64,000 bases of DNA. Source: Sipunculus nudus (lineage: Eukaryota > Annelida > Sipuncula > Golfingiida > Sipunculidae). Positions 1 through 15,963 of the stretch are shown piece by piece (the stretch's first letter is position 1; the number at the start of each line of letters is the position of its first letter). The position numbers and the translations under genes were made by a program. Location of the stretch: assembly GCA_026874595.1 (NCBI GenBank), contig CM049306.1, forward strand, positions 11,181,019 to 11,245,018, written 5' to 3'. The notes below the pieces were generated by a model, which searched no databases, was not told the DNA's origin, and worked only from the letters and a program-made list of their open reading frames with translations.

Positions 1-324
1 ACAATTTCATGCATTTGGAGGCAATTTGATGCATCTATGAACCAGTTAATTCACACCTTAAAACTTGGTTTAGTACTTTTTTTGCATTTAAAAAAGTCCA
101 AAATTATGGAAAGGTAAAAAATTATGGAACAAGGGCAAATAGGCACAAATCGTCCTCCGCCATATGTTTACCAAGGAAAGTGTTGCATCAGTGATACCCT
201 TTTTAGTTACCTAGATGATCATGTTTTAACTTGGAGCAATGAAGGATGTAAATGTAAACTGGACAGATTTGAACAAATAGATACATCATGGTTGTGGCCA
301 AGAAGTATGGCTTGAACATTTTAT
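1..324. other. Intron, nothing recognised
   Basis: AT-rich intronic sequence 3' of exon C. A 63-codon open frame (124-315, plus) shows no recognisable domain and no flanking splice signals. I see no repeat or regulatory structure. Confidence 0.5.
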
Positions 325-840
325 GTAGACAATTCTTAAACAGAGGTGGTACCACCTGCAGGTTAAAATCTCATGTCAGTCATGTGCTGAGTATTTCTAT
401 AAAAATTTTATGAAGAAAGCAGCAAGGGTCTTAGAGATATGTGGTAAAAGAATGGGGCAGGATGAACAGACAGATGGAAGGGAAATCAGAAAATATCTCG
501 ATCAGCAAAATTTGAACTCCCGTAGAAACATCAGTCTGAAAATAATCTATTCAATGGAGCATTCATTGAATTCCCCTAGCTCCAAGGAATCATTGCATAT
601 GATTTGAAGTGTTCTAACTTATGAACTTAACTGAAGGAATGTGAAAATTATAATTTTCAAGCGCAGTAAATCGTTAAATAAAGGTGCCATCAAATGCAGG
701 TTATAATCACATCAGTCCTGTGCTAAGTCTGTAAAATTTGGTGCAGAAAGCAGCAAGGGTCTTAGAGATTTGTTGTAAAAGAATGGGGCTCGAAGGCCAG
801 CTGGACAGACAGACACAGACCAGCTTAGGAAACCTCCCTC
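325..840 (+). repeat. Two-copy ~331-bp tandem repeat with GGTGGTACCACC palindrome
   Basis: GCAGCAAGGGTCTTAGAGAT and its surroundings recur about 331 bp apart (near 418 and 750), each followed by a GAATGGGGC phrase and a short GGACAGACAGA run. The first copy carries the perfect palindrome GGTGGTACCACC (345-356). The second has a decayed version (AAGGTGCCATCAA, near 681). The palindrome is a variant of the GGTGGCGCCACC core found in many other repeats of this window. No element terminus was found, so this is probably the inside of a decayed composite element. Confidence 0.7.
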
Positions 841-1305
<465 letters not shown>

Positions 1306-1482
1306 CTACAACAGAGCAAAGAACAGATTAATCTTTTTAAAAGCAGTTGTTTTTGAGACATCAATGCCATCGCTAAAGTTTTAAACAAGGTCAAGATCAT
1401 TTGATATATAGTGAATGATAAAGTTTGAGACTGAAAAGGTATCCATCTCACTGTGGGATAAAAAAACTACAAAACAAGGGAC

Positions 1483-1511
1483 CCATGGTTCATGGCGCTC
1501 AGCAGATTGTA
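1483..1511 (+). repeat. Family 1 left-end fragment
   Basis: Begins AACAAGGGACCCATGG and continues to GGCGCTCAGC, matching the family 1 left end seen complete at 18108. It is followed by unrelated AT-rich sequence, so this is an isolated, slightly decayed terminus. Confidence 0.65.
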
Positions 1512-1598
1512 ACAGTTATAACTGCATCACCATAGATTTTTTTGAAGTTGCAATATAAATACTATCTTCAGTGATGAGGAACTAGGGCTCAATGACTG

Positions 1599-1630
<32 letters not shown>

Positions 1631-1962
1631 TTTTTTAAGTTTATAAATTTCCTATATATTTACAGTATATCATATATATCTGAATATTTAAATTGATTCA
1701 CAAATCTAAATTGCACCAACATTTATACTTAATTTAGTCAGGTAACATCACATTATGCACACATTTGTATTTCTTTCTTTTTTTTATAAAATTAATTTTT
1801 TTAAATTTGCAAAGCAATAAATATATGAAAATAACACTCCAGAATTAACAAATTTAAATTGCACCTTAATTTATCCATGATTTGTTTCATATATTATCAA
1901 ATTATGCCTACTGATGGGTTAAATTATATTTTGTTTCATTATTTAAAAGGAAATAATTTCTT
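1512..1962 (+). repeat. AT-rich intron with a G27 tract
   Basis: An uninterrupted run of 27 G lies at 1598-1624. The rest, to 1962, is AT-rich with no recognised unit. The G run could fold as a G-quadruplex and is likely length-variable; its exact length in an assembly is uncertain. Confidence 0.8.
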
Positions 1963-2830
1963 AACTAGGGTCCCATCGGTCTCGACGCTCACCTGCATTT
2001 GTCTATAAGGATATATGCCAATGAAATTTTCAAAATATTGGTCCTGTGATCAGTTTGAAGCCAACCAGTCTACCCAAACTAGAGTTATCATCCATAAACT
2101 AATTTATAAATTGATGGGCCCTGTGACCATAACCTTTGACCTTTTGACCCCAAAATCAAAAGGAAACTTCCCCTATTGGCAGATGCACCACATGTTGATG
2201 ATGGAAGGATTGAGATGAAAAGTTTGGCTTAAAATGCATCCACAATCTTTCTAAAGTAGTGGGTCCTGTGACCTTGACCTTTGATCTCATGACCCCAGAA
2301 TCAACAGTTCTTACTTTAGTGGTGGGCCATATATGAGTCAAGTTTGAAACCAATATTTCAAACTAAACTGGTGTTATCATCTGGAAACTAAAATGTGGAT
2401 TGATGGCCCCTATGACCTTGACCTTGTGACCCCAAAATCCATCAGTTACTTCCACTATTTGCAGGTGAGCAACATCTGGAAAATAGAATGTCTGGGACAG
2501 AAAGTCTGGCTAAAAATACATCAACAATCTTTTTAAAGAAGAGGGTCCTGTGACCTTGACCTTTGGCCTTATGACCCTAAAATCAAAAGGGTTCTTACAT
2601 TATTGGTGGGTCATATATAAGTCAAAAATGAAACCAATATGTCAATCCAAACTGGAGTTATCATCCAGAAACAAATATGTGGACAGATGGGCCCCTGTGA
2701 CAATGACCTTTGACCTCATGACCCCAAATCAATCAGTTTCTTCCACCACTGGCAGCTCAGCTATATGTGCAAGATGGAAGGTTTTGGATGAAAAGTTTGG
2801 CCTAAAATGCATCCACAATCTTTCTGAATA
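1963..2830 (+). mobile_element. Family 1-headed element with ~145-bp TGACC-rich tandem repeats
   Basis: The left end is a diverged family 1 head (AACTAGGGTCCCATCGG, ending GACGCTCACCTG). Behind it are five or six diverged units of roughly 135-155 bp, each holding 'ggtcctgtgaccttgacc' followed by 'tttgacctcatgacccc' and a phrase about a 'gtgggccatat'-like segment. Starts fall near 2110, 2266, 2408, 2543 and 2692. A perfect TGACCTTTGACCT (AGGTCA direct repeat with 1-bp spacing on the other strand) lies at 2704-2716. No right end is present; at about 2831 the sequence turns into family 2 body. The same repeat type occurs at 61884-62660 behind another family 1 head. Confidence 0.75.
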
Positions 2831-4486
2831 AGTAAAATCTAAGTAAATGCAGATAGCAAAAATAAGATGAATCCATCAACATTTGATATGTGACAGATAA
2901 TTGCATAACATTTGGGGATGGTAGCTCCTGCTATTCCTGAGAAATTATGAGTTAGTGTACAGATGCTATGTAATATCATAAATCTACATTGTTTAAAAGC
3001 TTTTAAAAACATTCTTGTCAATATTTTCCATAGATAACCTGAAATAACTTCCTGCTATTCCTGAGAAATTATGAGTTAGTGTACAGATGATACGTAATAT
3101 CATAAATCTACATTTTTTAAAAGCTTTTTAAAACATTCTTGTCAACATTTTCCATAGATAACCTGAAATCTAAATGTCTAGAGGCATGATGTAATGGATG
3201 CTGATAAACTGGTGCTAGGCTAGATGTATCTGCTTCACACAGCTAACATATTTGGTAAAATGACTCAATTCAATCTTTATAATTCAGCCAAATTCATTTT
3301 TTTTAACCATAAAAGACAATTATTATAAGAATGATTCAGGGAATTATTCTTGCAAAATATTAAACAAATTGGCCTCAGTATCATCATCAGTCGAAAAACG
3401 TTTTGTAGGTTTATAACTCATATGGGAAAATACAACAATATGGCAAAGTTCAGCTTCCCATAACTCAGCCAAAAGTCACTGAACTGAGACCATTTGAACA
3501 AACTTGAATTATCAACATCTCAGGATAATTAATGTGTGAGATTTAAGAATTTGGCCCAGTGGTTGTTGAGAAGAAGATTTTTGTAGCCACTTAGCTAAAA
3601 TTGGCTGTTATGGCATATGACTAAATTCAGCTCCCTATAACTCAGCCAAAAGTCACTGAACTGAGACCATATTAACAAACTTGAATTATCAACATCTAAG
3701 GATAATAAATGTGTGAGATTTAAGAATTTGGCCCAGTGGTTTTTGAGAAGAAGATTTTTGTAGCCACTTAGCTAAAATGGGCTGTTATAGCATATGACTA
3801 AATTTAGCTTCCCATAACTTAGCCAAAAGTCACTGAACAGGGACCATTTGAACAAACTTCAGAAAGCACTACCCTAGGATCATTTCTGTGTGATATTAAA
3901 CAATTTGGCCATTTCGTTTCAGAGAAGAAGTTATTTGTAGCTGTCAGTGTGATACGGGCACTGATAACCCTGTACAAAAAAGGCCGTGCAGGTGGCGCCA
4001 CCAATACCTCAATTTCAGATATGACTCATGTGACCAACATTGGCATAAAATTTGGTGATGATAGCTCCAGCCGTTTCTGAGATTTAAATTTTAATATGCT
4101 TTTTTGCACAGTTAACAAAGTTCAACCTCCTGTAACTCAGCCAAAAATCTCCCAACTGGAACCATTCGAACAAACTTGAGAAAGATTGTTCCAGGGATCA
4201 TTTCTGTGAAATATTGGACAATTTGGCTGGACAGTTTCAGAGAAGAAGATTTTTAAAGTTTTTTTTAGCTTTTTCTCTATAAAATCTAAGAAAATGCAGT
4301 TAGAAAAAAAAATAAACAAAATCCGATATAGATTTTTTTGGATGACTGAATATTTGCAAAAAATTTGGTGATGCTAGCTCCTGCCGTTTTTGAGATAGCT
4401 ATGGTTAACATACAGACGACGCACGATGCACGACGCACGACACACGACGCCGCACCACAGCATAAGCTCACAGGTTCGCTAAAAAA
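2831..4486 (+). mobile_element. Family 2 element, right part with intact right terminus
   Basis: A body of related units: 'gcatgctagctcctgcc'-type phrase, 'ctcagccaaaagtcactgaac', 'accatttgaacaaactt' and 'gagaagaagattttt'. Near-identical units start around 3450, 3620 and 3790, a period close to 170-180 bp. The palindrome core GGTGGCGCCACC is at about 3992-4003. A degenerate ACGCACGACGC run (about 4420-4450) precedes the right end: CACAGGTTCGC at 4469-4479, then TAAAAAA. The head is missing; the left boundary fuses to the TGACC array. Confidence 0.75.
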
Positions 4487-4512
4487 TTTTTAAAATATTC
4501 CTTAAAATAACA

Positions 4513-6745
4513 AACAAGGCCTACAGGCCTAATGCGAACCTGTGCGGAGTTTGGGAGTATGAATGGAGGTTTAAAATTTAATATTGATCCTTTTAAGTCC
4601 TGCATATCTACCTTAGTCATTATGATTTTAGCAAAATGGACATTTCAGACCTGCAGGTTTCAGGACAGGACATTTTAAAACTAGAATATGGGTAGTCGAC
4701 AAGCGACTATGTGTATCCGCAGAAATCAGAGTGGGACAGATGAATTGAGGCATGGATTAAGTGGCAAGGGAAACAGAGTGAGGTGTGTTGCATATTAGCA
4801 TGGATGTCTGCAGCTTAAATGTGAATGTAGGTGGTGCCACCTGTCATAAAATCGAGAAAATTGTCCATGATGTATAAAGCTGCAAAATTACAGGTGGATA
4901 AGTCAAACCACTTCTGAGATATGAGTTATTTTATCCCAAGTCAGATGAACAGATGGACGCTGTGCATAAGTGGTTGTAGGTGGCGCCACCAGTTTTGCCT
5001 ATGATGAAGAGCTATGTGAGATCTATAAACATGCAAAATTTTGTCCCAATCGGTCAAACGGTTCCCGAGCTATGAGCTTGGATGTCAGCAGAGTAAACGT
5101 GAATGTAGGTGGCACCACCTGTCTTAAAACGAGAAAGCTGTCCAGGATGTATAAACCTGCAAAATTTTAGGTGGATAAGTCAAACCACTGCTGATATATG
5201 AGTGATTTTAGCCCAAGGCAGATGAACAGATAAGTGCTGTGCATTAATGGTTGCAGGTGGGGCCACCAATTTTGCCTATGATGAAGAGCTATGTGAGATC
5301 TATACACATGCAAAATTTTGGCCCAATCGGTCAACAGTTCCTGAGATATGAGCTTGGATGTCTGCAGAGTAAACGTGAATGTAGGTGGCGCCACCTGTCA
5401 TAAAATCGAGAAAGCTGTCCAGGATGTATAAACCTGCAAAATTTCAGGTGGATAAGTCAAACCACTGCTGAGATATGAGTGATTTTTAGCCCAAGGCAGA
5501 TGAACAGATGGGTGCTTTGCATGAATGGTTGCAGGTGGCGCCACCAATTCTGCCTATGATGAAGAGCTATGTGAGATCTATACACATGCAAAATTTTGGC
5601 CCAATCGGTCAACAGTTCCTGAGATTTGAGCTTGGATGTCTGCAGAGTAAATGTGAATGTAGGTGGCGCGTCCTGTCTTAAATCGAGAAACCTGTCCAGG
5701 ATGTACAAACCTGCAAAATTTCAGGTGGATAAGTCAAACCACTGCTGAGATATGAGTGATTTTAGCCCAAGGCAGATGAACAGATGGGTGCTGTGCATTA
5801 ATGGTTGCAGATGGCGCCACCAATTTTGCCTATGATGAAGAGCTATGTGAGATCTATACACATGCAAAATTTTGGCCCAATTGGTCAACAGTTCCTGAGA
5901 TATGAGCTTGGATGTCTGCAGAGTAAACGTGAATGTAGGTGGCGCCACCTGTCTTAAATTGAGAAACCTGTCCAGGATGTATAAACCTGCAAAATTTCAG
6001 GTGGATAAGTCAAACCACTGCTGAGATATGAGTGACTTTTAGCCCAAGGCAGATGAACAGATGGGTGCTGTGCATGAATGGTTGCAGGTGGCGCCACCAA
6101 TTTTGCCTATGATGAAGAGCTATGTGAGATCTATACACATGCAAAATTTTGGCCCAATCGGTCAACAGTTCCTGAGATTTGAGCTTGGATGTCTGCAGAG
6201 TAAATGTGAATGTAGGTGGCGCGTCCTGTCTTAAATCGAGAAACCTGTCCAGGATGTACAAACCTGCAAAATTTCAGGTGGATAAGTCAAACCACTGCTG
6301 AGATATGAGTGATTTTAGCCCAAGGCAGATGAACAGATGGGTGCTGTGCATTAATGGTTGCAGATGGCGCCACCAATTTTGCCTATGATGAAGAGCTATG
6401 TGAGATCTATACACATGCAAAATTTTGGCCCAATTGGTCAACAGTTCCTGAGATATGAGCTTGGATGTCTGCAGAGTAAACGTGAATGTAGGTGGCGCCA
6501 CCTGTCTTAAATTGAGAAAGCTGTCCAGGATGTATAAACCTGCAAAATTTCAGGTGGAAAAGTAAAACCACTGCTGAGATATGAGCGATTTTATCCCAAG
6601 GCAGATGAACAGATGAATGCTGTGCATAAGTGGTTGCACGTGGCGCCACCAGTTTTGCCTATGATGAAGAGCTATGTGAGATCTATACACATGTATGCAA
6701 AATTTTGGCCCAATCTGTCAAACTGTTCCCGAGAAATGCGGGTTC
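4513..6745 (+). mobile_element. Family 2 element: left end plus ~277-bp dimeric palindrome array
   Basis: The left end at 4513 reads AACAAGGCCTACAGGCC and then GCGAACCTGTG. From 4689 comes the hairpin TAGTCGACAAGCGACTA, then an array of dimeric units. The phrase ttgcaggtggcg or its variants starts at 5251, 5529, 5805, 6082, 6358 and 6634, giving intervals of 278, 276, 277, 276 and 276 bp. Each unit holds two diverged half-units, one starting GCAGGTGGCGCCACC and the other GTAGGTGGCGCCACC, both leading to 'gcaaaattt' and 'gagatatgag'. Minus-strand open frames of 75-83 codons across this array are a by-product of the repeat. The right terminus is absent: at 6746-6797 the sequence becomes a scrap of family 1 monomer and then a new family 1 head. 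Confidence 0.85.
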
Positions 6746-6797
6746 CAGATGAGTGGTTTTGATATTAGGCAGAACCGAAGTGTTAAATTTAGGTTTT

Positions 6798-9071
6798 AAC
6801 AAGTGACCCAGGGGTCATGACGCTCAGCTGACTGACATGTTGACAATATGTCCCTGCATAGGGAACTAATTACGATAATGGAGGTGGCAACATCAATCAT
6901 GCAAGTAAGCTTAAGTTCATTAAGACGCATAAGCACACCAAATTTTAGGACAATCCATTCACCCATTCCTGAAGAATCTCGCAATTTGTGTGCTTTTTTT
7001 GCATTATTTTAGGGGTCTTCAAACATGCCGCAAAAATTAAAAAATATGGGTTATAGACACCTATAATTTCAAGTTTGCAAGGAGACTTATTATCGACCTC
7101 CCTGGATGTCAAATCAGAAGATTCTAGGTCCAATGGTTATGATTTGTGCACTGCTTTTGTTTAAAACTTTAAATTGTTTGAGGGCACTTTTGAGCGCCAT
7201 AGCTCAAATGGTATGGGTAAGAGAGACCTAATTCAGGTTTCCTTGAAGACTTTTCATGGACCTTCAAGGATGTCAAGTTGAAAGATTCTAGGTCTAATCA
7301 ATATGATTTGTGCCCTGTTAACAGATGACCTCATATCCTTGATCAATATCAATGCAAAGAATCATGATCAATGCATTAGTTGTTCAGATACTTGAGCTTT
7401 TGTTTCCAATTTTCCATTACTCTGGGGGTATTTCAGAGGTTTTGGGTAATAGAGACCTAATTTTAGGTTTCCTAAGAGACTTTTCATGGGCCTCCTGCTT
7501 TCATCTCCCCAGCCATAGTTAGGCTTGTTTATAATGCCTTTATTTTTAATGGACCAAGCCATTTTAATGGACCTCTCTGCATGTTAAGTAAGAAGATTCT
7601 AGATACAGCATTTACAATTTGTGCCCTGCTAACTGATGACCACATCTTTAAAGGTCTCAAAAATAAAGTTAAAAAAAAAATTATTAAATAAAAAAAATAC
7701 AGGTGGCACCACCTGTCTGCAGAAACTGATGAAACACTCCATGATAAAAGATCAAAGAATCATGGCGATCAATGCATTATTTGTTCAGATACTTGAGCTT
7801 TTCTATGAAATTTCCCATTATTCTGGCAGGTAATTCGCAGCCCCTTAGCTGGAAGAATATGGGTTACAGAGACCTAATTTCAGGTTTCCAAGGAGATTTT
7901 TCATCGACCTCTCTGGATTTCAAGTAAGAAGATTTGTGGTCCAGGGATTACGATTTGTGCCATGTTCACAGATGACACCGTCTTTAAAGGTCTCAAAAAT
8001 AGAGAAAAAAAAATTGTAAAAATAAAAAATATACAGGTGGCGCTTCCAGTTTGCAGAAACTGAAGAAACACTCCATGATCAATATCCATGCAAAAAATCA
8101 TGGTGACCAATGCATTAGTGTTCAGATACTTGAGCTTTTCTATGAAATTTTCAACTATTCTGGGGGGTACTTCACAGCCCCATAGCTGGAAGAATATGGA
8201 TAACAGAGACTTAATTTAAGGTTTCCAAAGAGGTTTTTCATTGACCTCTCAGGATTTTATGTAAGAAGATTCAAGGTCCAGCGGTTACAATTTATGCCCT
8301 GTTAACAGATGACAGCATCTTTAAAGGTCTCAAAAATAATAAAAAAAAATTGTGAAAATTAAAAAAAATACAGGTGGCGCAACCAGTCTGCAGAAACTGA
8401 TGAAACACTCCATGATCAATATCCATGCAAAAAATCATAGTGATCGATGCGTAAGTTGTTCAGATACTTGAGCTTTTGTATGAAATTGCCATTATTCTGG
8501 GGGGGGGGGGTACTTTGGAGCCCCATAGCTGGAAGAATACGGGTAACAGAGACCTAATTTCAGGTTTTCAAGGAGATTTTTATGGACCTCACTGGATGTC
8601 AAGTAAGAAGATTTTATGTCCAGCAATTACTATTTGTGCCCTGTTAACAGATGACAGCATCTTTAAAGGTCTCAAAAATAAAGAAAAAAAATTGTAAAAA
8701 TTCGAAAAAATACAGGTGGCCCACCAGTCTGCAGAAACTGATGAAACACTCCATGATCAAATCCATGCAAAGAATCATGGTGATCAATGCATTAGTTGTT
8801 CAGATACTTGAGATTTTGTATGAAATTTTCCATTAATCTGGGGGGTACTTCGGAGCCTCAGAGCTGGGTGAATAGGGTAACAGAGACCTAATTTCAGGTT
8901 TCCAAGGAGATTTTTCAGGGACCTCTCTGGATGTTAAGTAAGAAGATTCTAGGTCCAGTGGTTATGATTTGTGCCCTGTTTAAGGACAGACGCCAGGACG
9001 GCCAGACGGACGACGGACAAAGAGTGATTGCTAAAGCTCCGATGACTTACAGTCAGCTGAGCTAATAAAAA
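6798..9071 (+). mobile_element. Family 1 element with ~335-bp tandem repeats
   Basis: The head at 6798 (AACAAGTGACCCAGGGGTCA, then GCTCAGCTG) and the tail near 9040-9071 (AGTCAGCTGAGCTAA) bracket a 2.3-kb element. Inside, from about 7150, units of 334-341 bp repeat four to five times; the anchor GAAACACTCCATGAT falls at about 7731, 8065, 8402 and 8743. Each unit has the palindrome core in the form CAGGTGGC(GC)NACCAGTCTGCAG, plus a short A-rich run just before it. A GACGGACGACGGAC microsatellite (about 8990-9018) sits before the tail, as in other family 1 copies. No protein-coding capacity is seen. Confidence 0.8.
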
Positions 9072-9295
9072 ATGGAGGTTTTTCCTTAATTTCTCCAAGG
9101 AACAAAGTTGCAAAGACCCAGTTTTCAGCTTGGTAGGAGATCTTGGGGACATCTAACATTATGGCGAATTTTGGATTCCTAGGTCTGATGGTTTCAAAAC
9201 GTTCCACATCTACGGACGAACGGATGGACAGACGATAGACAATGGACCACGACTATAGCTCAGATGACTTACATTATAGTCAGTTAGGCTAAAAA
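9072..9295 (+). mobile_element. Family 1 right-end fragment abutting the previous tail
   Basis: A second copy of the family 1 3' region: 'tggaggtttttccttaatttc', then GGATTCCTAGGTCTGATGG, a GGAC-type run (about 9213-9235), and a slightly decayed tail ending in CTAAAAAT near 9295. It directly follows an earlier tail, so two right ends lie head-to-tail. Confidence 0.75.
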
Positions 9296-12990
<3,695 letters not shown>

Positions 12991-15963
12991 AACAAGGCCT
13001 ACAGGCCTAATGCGAACCTGTGCAATGAGATTACACCAGGTATAATGCTTCAATGCTGGACCATTACTTTTCAAGAACATGTGTAACATGTATATGAACA
13101 ATGCAAGTACTAATCACTTAGAACAAGAAACAATTAAACAAACATCACTGCTGCAATTCTGGCATGGGTGCACACAACACAAAAACTTTAATATGGGTAG
13201 TTAACAAGCGACTACGTGTATCTGCCAAAATCAGAGTGGGAATGGTGAAGTGAGGCATAGATTGAGTGGCAAGGGGAAATAGAGTGAGGTGTGTTGCATA
13301 ATAGCCTGGATGTCTGCAGCCAAAATATGTATGTAGGTGGTGCCACCTGTCATAAAATCAAGAAAGCTGTCCAGGATGTATACACATGCAAAATTCAGGT
13401 GGATGAGTCCAACCAATGCAGAGTTAGGAGTGTTTTTATCCCAAGGCTGATGAACAGATGGACGCTATGCAAAAATGGTTGCAGATGGCACCACCATTTT
13501 TAGTGTATGTTATAAAGATTTCCAAGGGCTACATTTGTGCAAAATCTTTAGCCTTATCGGTCAAACAGTTCCCGAGATATGTGGGTTTATGTGTGGAAAC
13601 AGACACACAAATGGATGCTCAGCAGAGAGGAAAGGTCAGAGGTCAACCAAAAATGAGGGCGCAGCAGTTCACATATGACCGATCATAATTCCGAATTTTA
13701 AAAAATTCTGCCCAGTGGTTATGGAGGAGTTCTCCGGAAACCTAAAACTCTGTTTTGGCGGATACAATGATTGTAGCTGGCACCACCAGTATGTCAAAGA
13801 AACCCCTCCTATGAAATAAGCAGGGACGTACACTGTGCAAAAATTATTGTACGTGGCGCCACCAGTTTTGTACACTATAAAGCTACCCGATATGTATATA
13901 CATGCCCAATTTTAGGCTGAAGTATAAAATTCCTCTGTAGAAATAAGCAGGCGCATACACTGCAAAAGTCAATGTTGGTGGCACCACCTGTCTTGTAAAT
14001 GAGAATGCCATCAAAGACGCATAGACAGGTAAAAATATCAATCCAATACATCAAACTTCCCCAGAGTTTGATGCACTGGGCTGACAAGGCTTAGGTGAGT
14101 AAGGCAGTTGCCCCCGAGTGACCTGTGACAAATTGCTGCCTCAAGCTACTGCACTGAGTGAACCCTTGACCTGCACCTGGCTAGACTGAGTGAACTTTTG
14201 ACCTGTACCTAGCTGCACTGAGTGAACTCTTGACCTGTTGCATAATCTGACACAGTTGGCAGTCTGCCAAAGCTATAAATAGATTCAGGCTGCACTTTGG
14301 TGCCAAATATGATGCAGTGAGCAGTCTACCAAAGCTATAAATAGAATGCAGCTACTGCACTGAGTGAACTCTTGACCTATACCTGGCTGCACTTCTTCCA
14401 ATCCTGGCACTGTGCCAAAACTATTTATAGAGCTGACATCATCTTGGCTAATGGCCAACATCAAGGCACTGGCAATCTGCCAATGGTAAACCAAGTGCTG
14501 CCATCTGTACACAAAAGTGGTCCCTACTTGTAATAACTTTGAAATTCATTTTCCCAATACAAAATGCTTTTCAGCTGACTTTTTATAAGAAAGAAATCAG
14601 GAATATATGTAAAATTATTATGGATACATACTGGATGCAAAATTAAAATACAGATATATCTCATTGATGGCAAATTCTTGAATTAAGTTGATTAGGGATA
14701 CCAATAATGTATAATCCACGTACAGTTGTCTCTATACAGCCACAGAGAACTGAATATCCATGATTGTAACATTGCTTGGTATGATGAATAACTTACATCA
14801 TAAATCTAAATTTTTTAAAAGCTTTTAAAAAAACTTTCTTTAACAATATTAACCAAAGATAACCTGAAAGCTAAATGTCTCGTGGCATGATGTAATAGAT
14901 GCTGATAAACTGGTGCCAGGCTAGATGTAACGGCATCACACAGCTAACATTTATGGTAAAATGACTCAATTCAAGCTCAATAATTCAGCCAAAAATCATT
15001 CATGGGGAACCATTAATGACAATTATTATAAGAATAATTGTAGGGATTATTCTTGTAAAATATTTAACAAACTGGCTTCAGTGGCATCAGTGGAAAACGT
15101 TTTGCAGGTTTATAACTCATATAGGAAGATGCAGCAAACTGGCCAAGTTCAGCTCCCGTAACTCAGCCAAAAAGCACTGAACCAAAACCATTTGAACAAA
15201 TTTGAATTATCAACATCTAAGGATAATTAATGTGTGAGATTTAAGAATTTGGCTAGTGGTTTTTGAGAAGAAGATCTTTGTAGCCACTGAGCTAAAATGG
15301 GCTGTTATGACATATGACTAAATTCAGCTTCCCATAACTTTGCCAAAAGTCACTGAACTGAGACCATTTGAACAAACTTCAGAAAGCACTACCCTAGGAT
15401 CATTTCTGTGCGATATTAAACATTTTGGCCATATGGTTTCAGAGAAGAAGTTTTTTGTAGCCCTCAGTGTGATACAGGCACTGATGACCCCGTACAAAAA
15501 AGGCCAATGCAGGTGGCACCACAAATACCTCAATTTCAGATATGACTTATGTGACCAACATAAGCTCCAGCCGTTTCTGAGATTTAAATTTTTTTATATG
15601 CTTTTTTGCACAGGTAACAAAGTTCAACCTCCTGTAACTCAGCCAAAAATCTCCGAACTGGAACGATTCGAACAAACTTGAGAAAGATTGTTCCAGGGAT
15701 CATTTCTGTGAAATATTGGACAATTTGGCTGGACAGTTTCGGAGAAGAAGATTTTTAAAGCTTTTTTAGCTTTTTCCCTCTGAAATCTAAGAAAATGAAG
15801 TTAGAAAAAAAATAAACAAAATCCAATATAGTTTTCTGGATGATTGATTATTTGCAAAATACTTGGTGATGCTAGCTCCTGCTGTTTTTGAGATAGCTAT
15901 GGTTAACGTACAGACGATGCACGACGCCGCACCATCGCATAAGCTCACAGATTCACTAAAAAA
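12991..15963 (+). mobile_element. Complete family 2 element (2,973 bp), non-autonomous
   Basis: The left end at 12991 is AACAAGGCCTACAGGCC then GCGAACCTGTG. The right end is a slightly mutated arm, CACAGATTCAC, plus TAAAAAA ending at 15963. Internal modules in order: hairpin start (about 13195); GGTGGYGCCACC dimeric units (13330-13690); a second palindrome-bearing set (13780-14080); a 'ctgcactgagtgaac' module with TATA-like sites (14100-14520); an AT-rich linker; then 'gccaaaa-gaaccatttgaacaaact' units (14800-15800); and an ACGATGCACGACG run before the tail. The same module order is seen at 22562-25987, so it is a defined element. The longest open frame, 113 codons at 15340-15681, is repeat-derived. 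No transposase is seen. Confidence 0.85.

Noticed and set aside
5167-6649. Row of near-identical minus-strand ORFs (75-83 codons) that look like a tandem gene family
   Set aside because: They are exact translations of the 277-bp repeat, start at palindrome borders, lack any domain, and vanish in other copies of the same repeat.
15340-15681. 113-codon plus-strand ORF
   Set aside because: Lies entirely in family 2 repeat units; equivalent positions in other copies (25469-25663, 3819-4004) are broken or read on the other strand.
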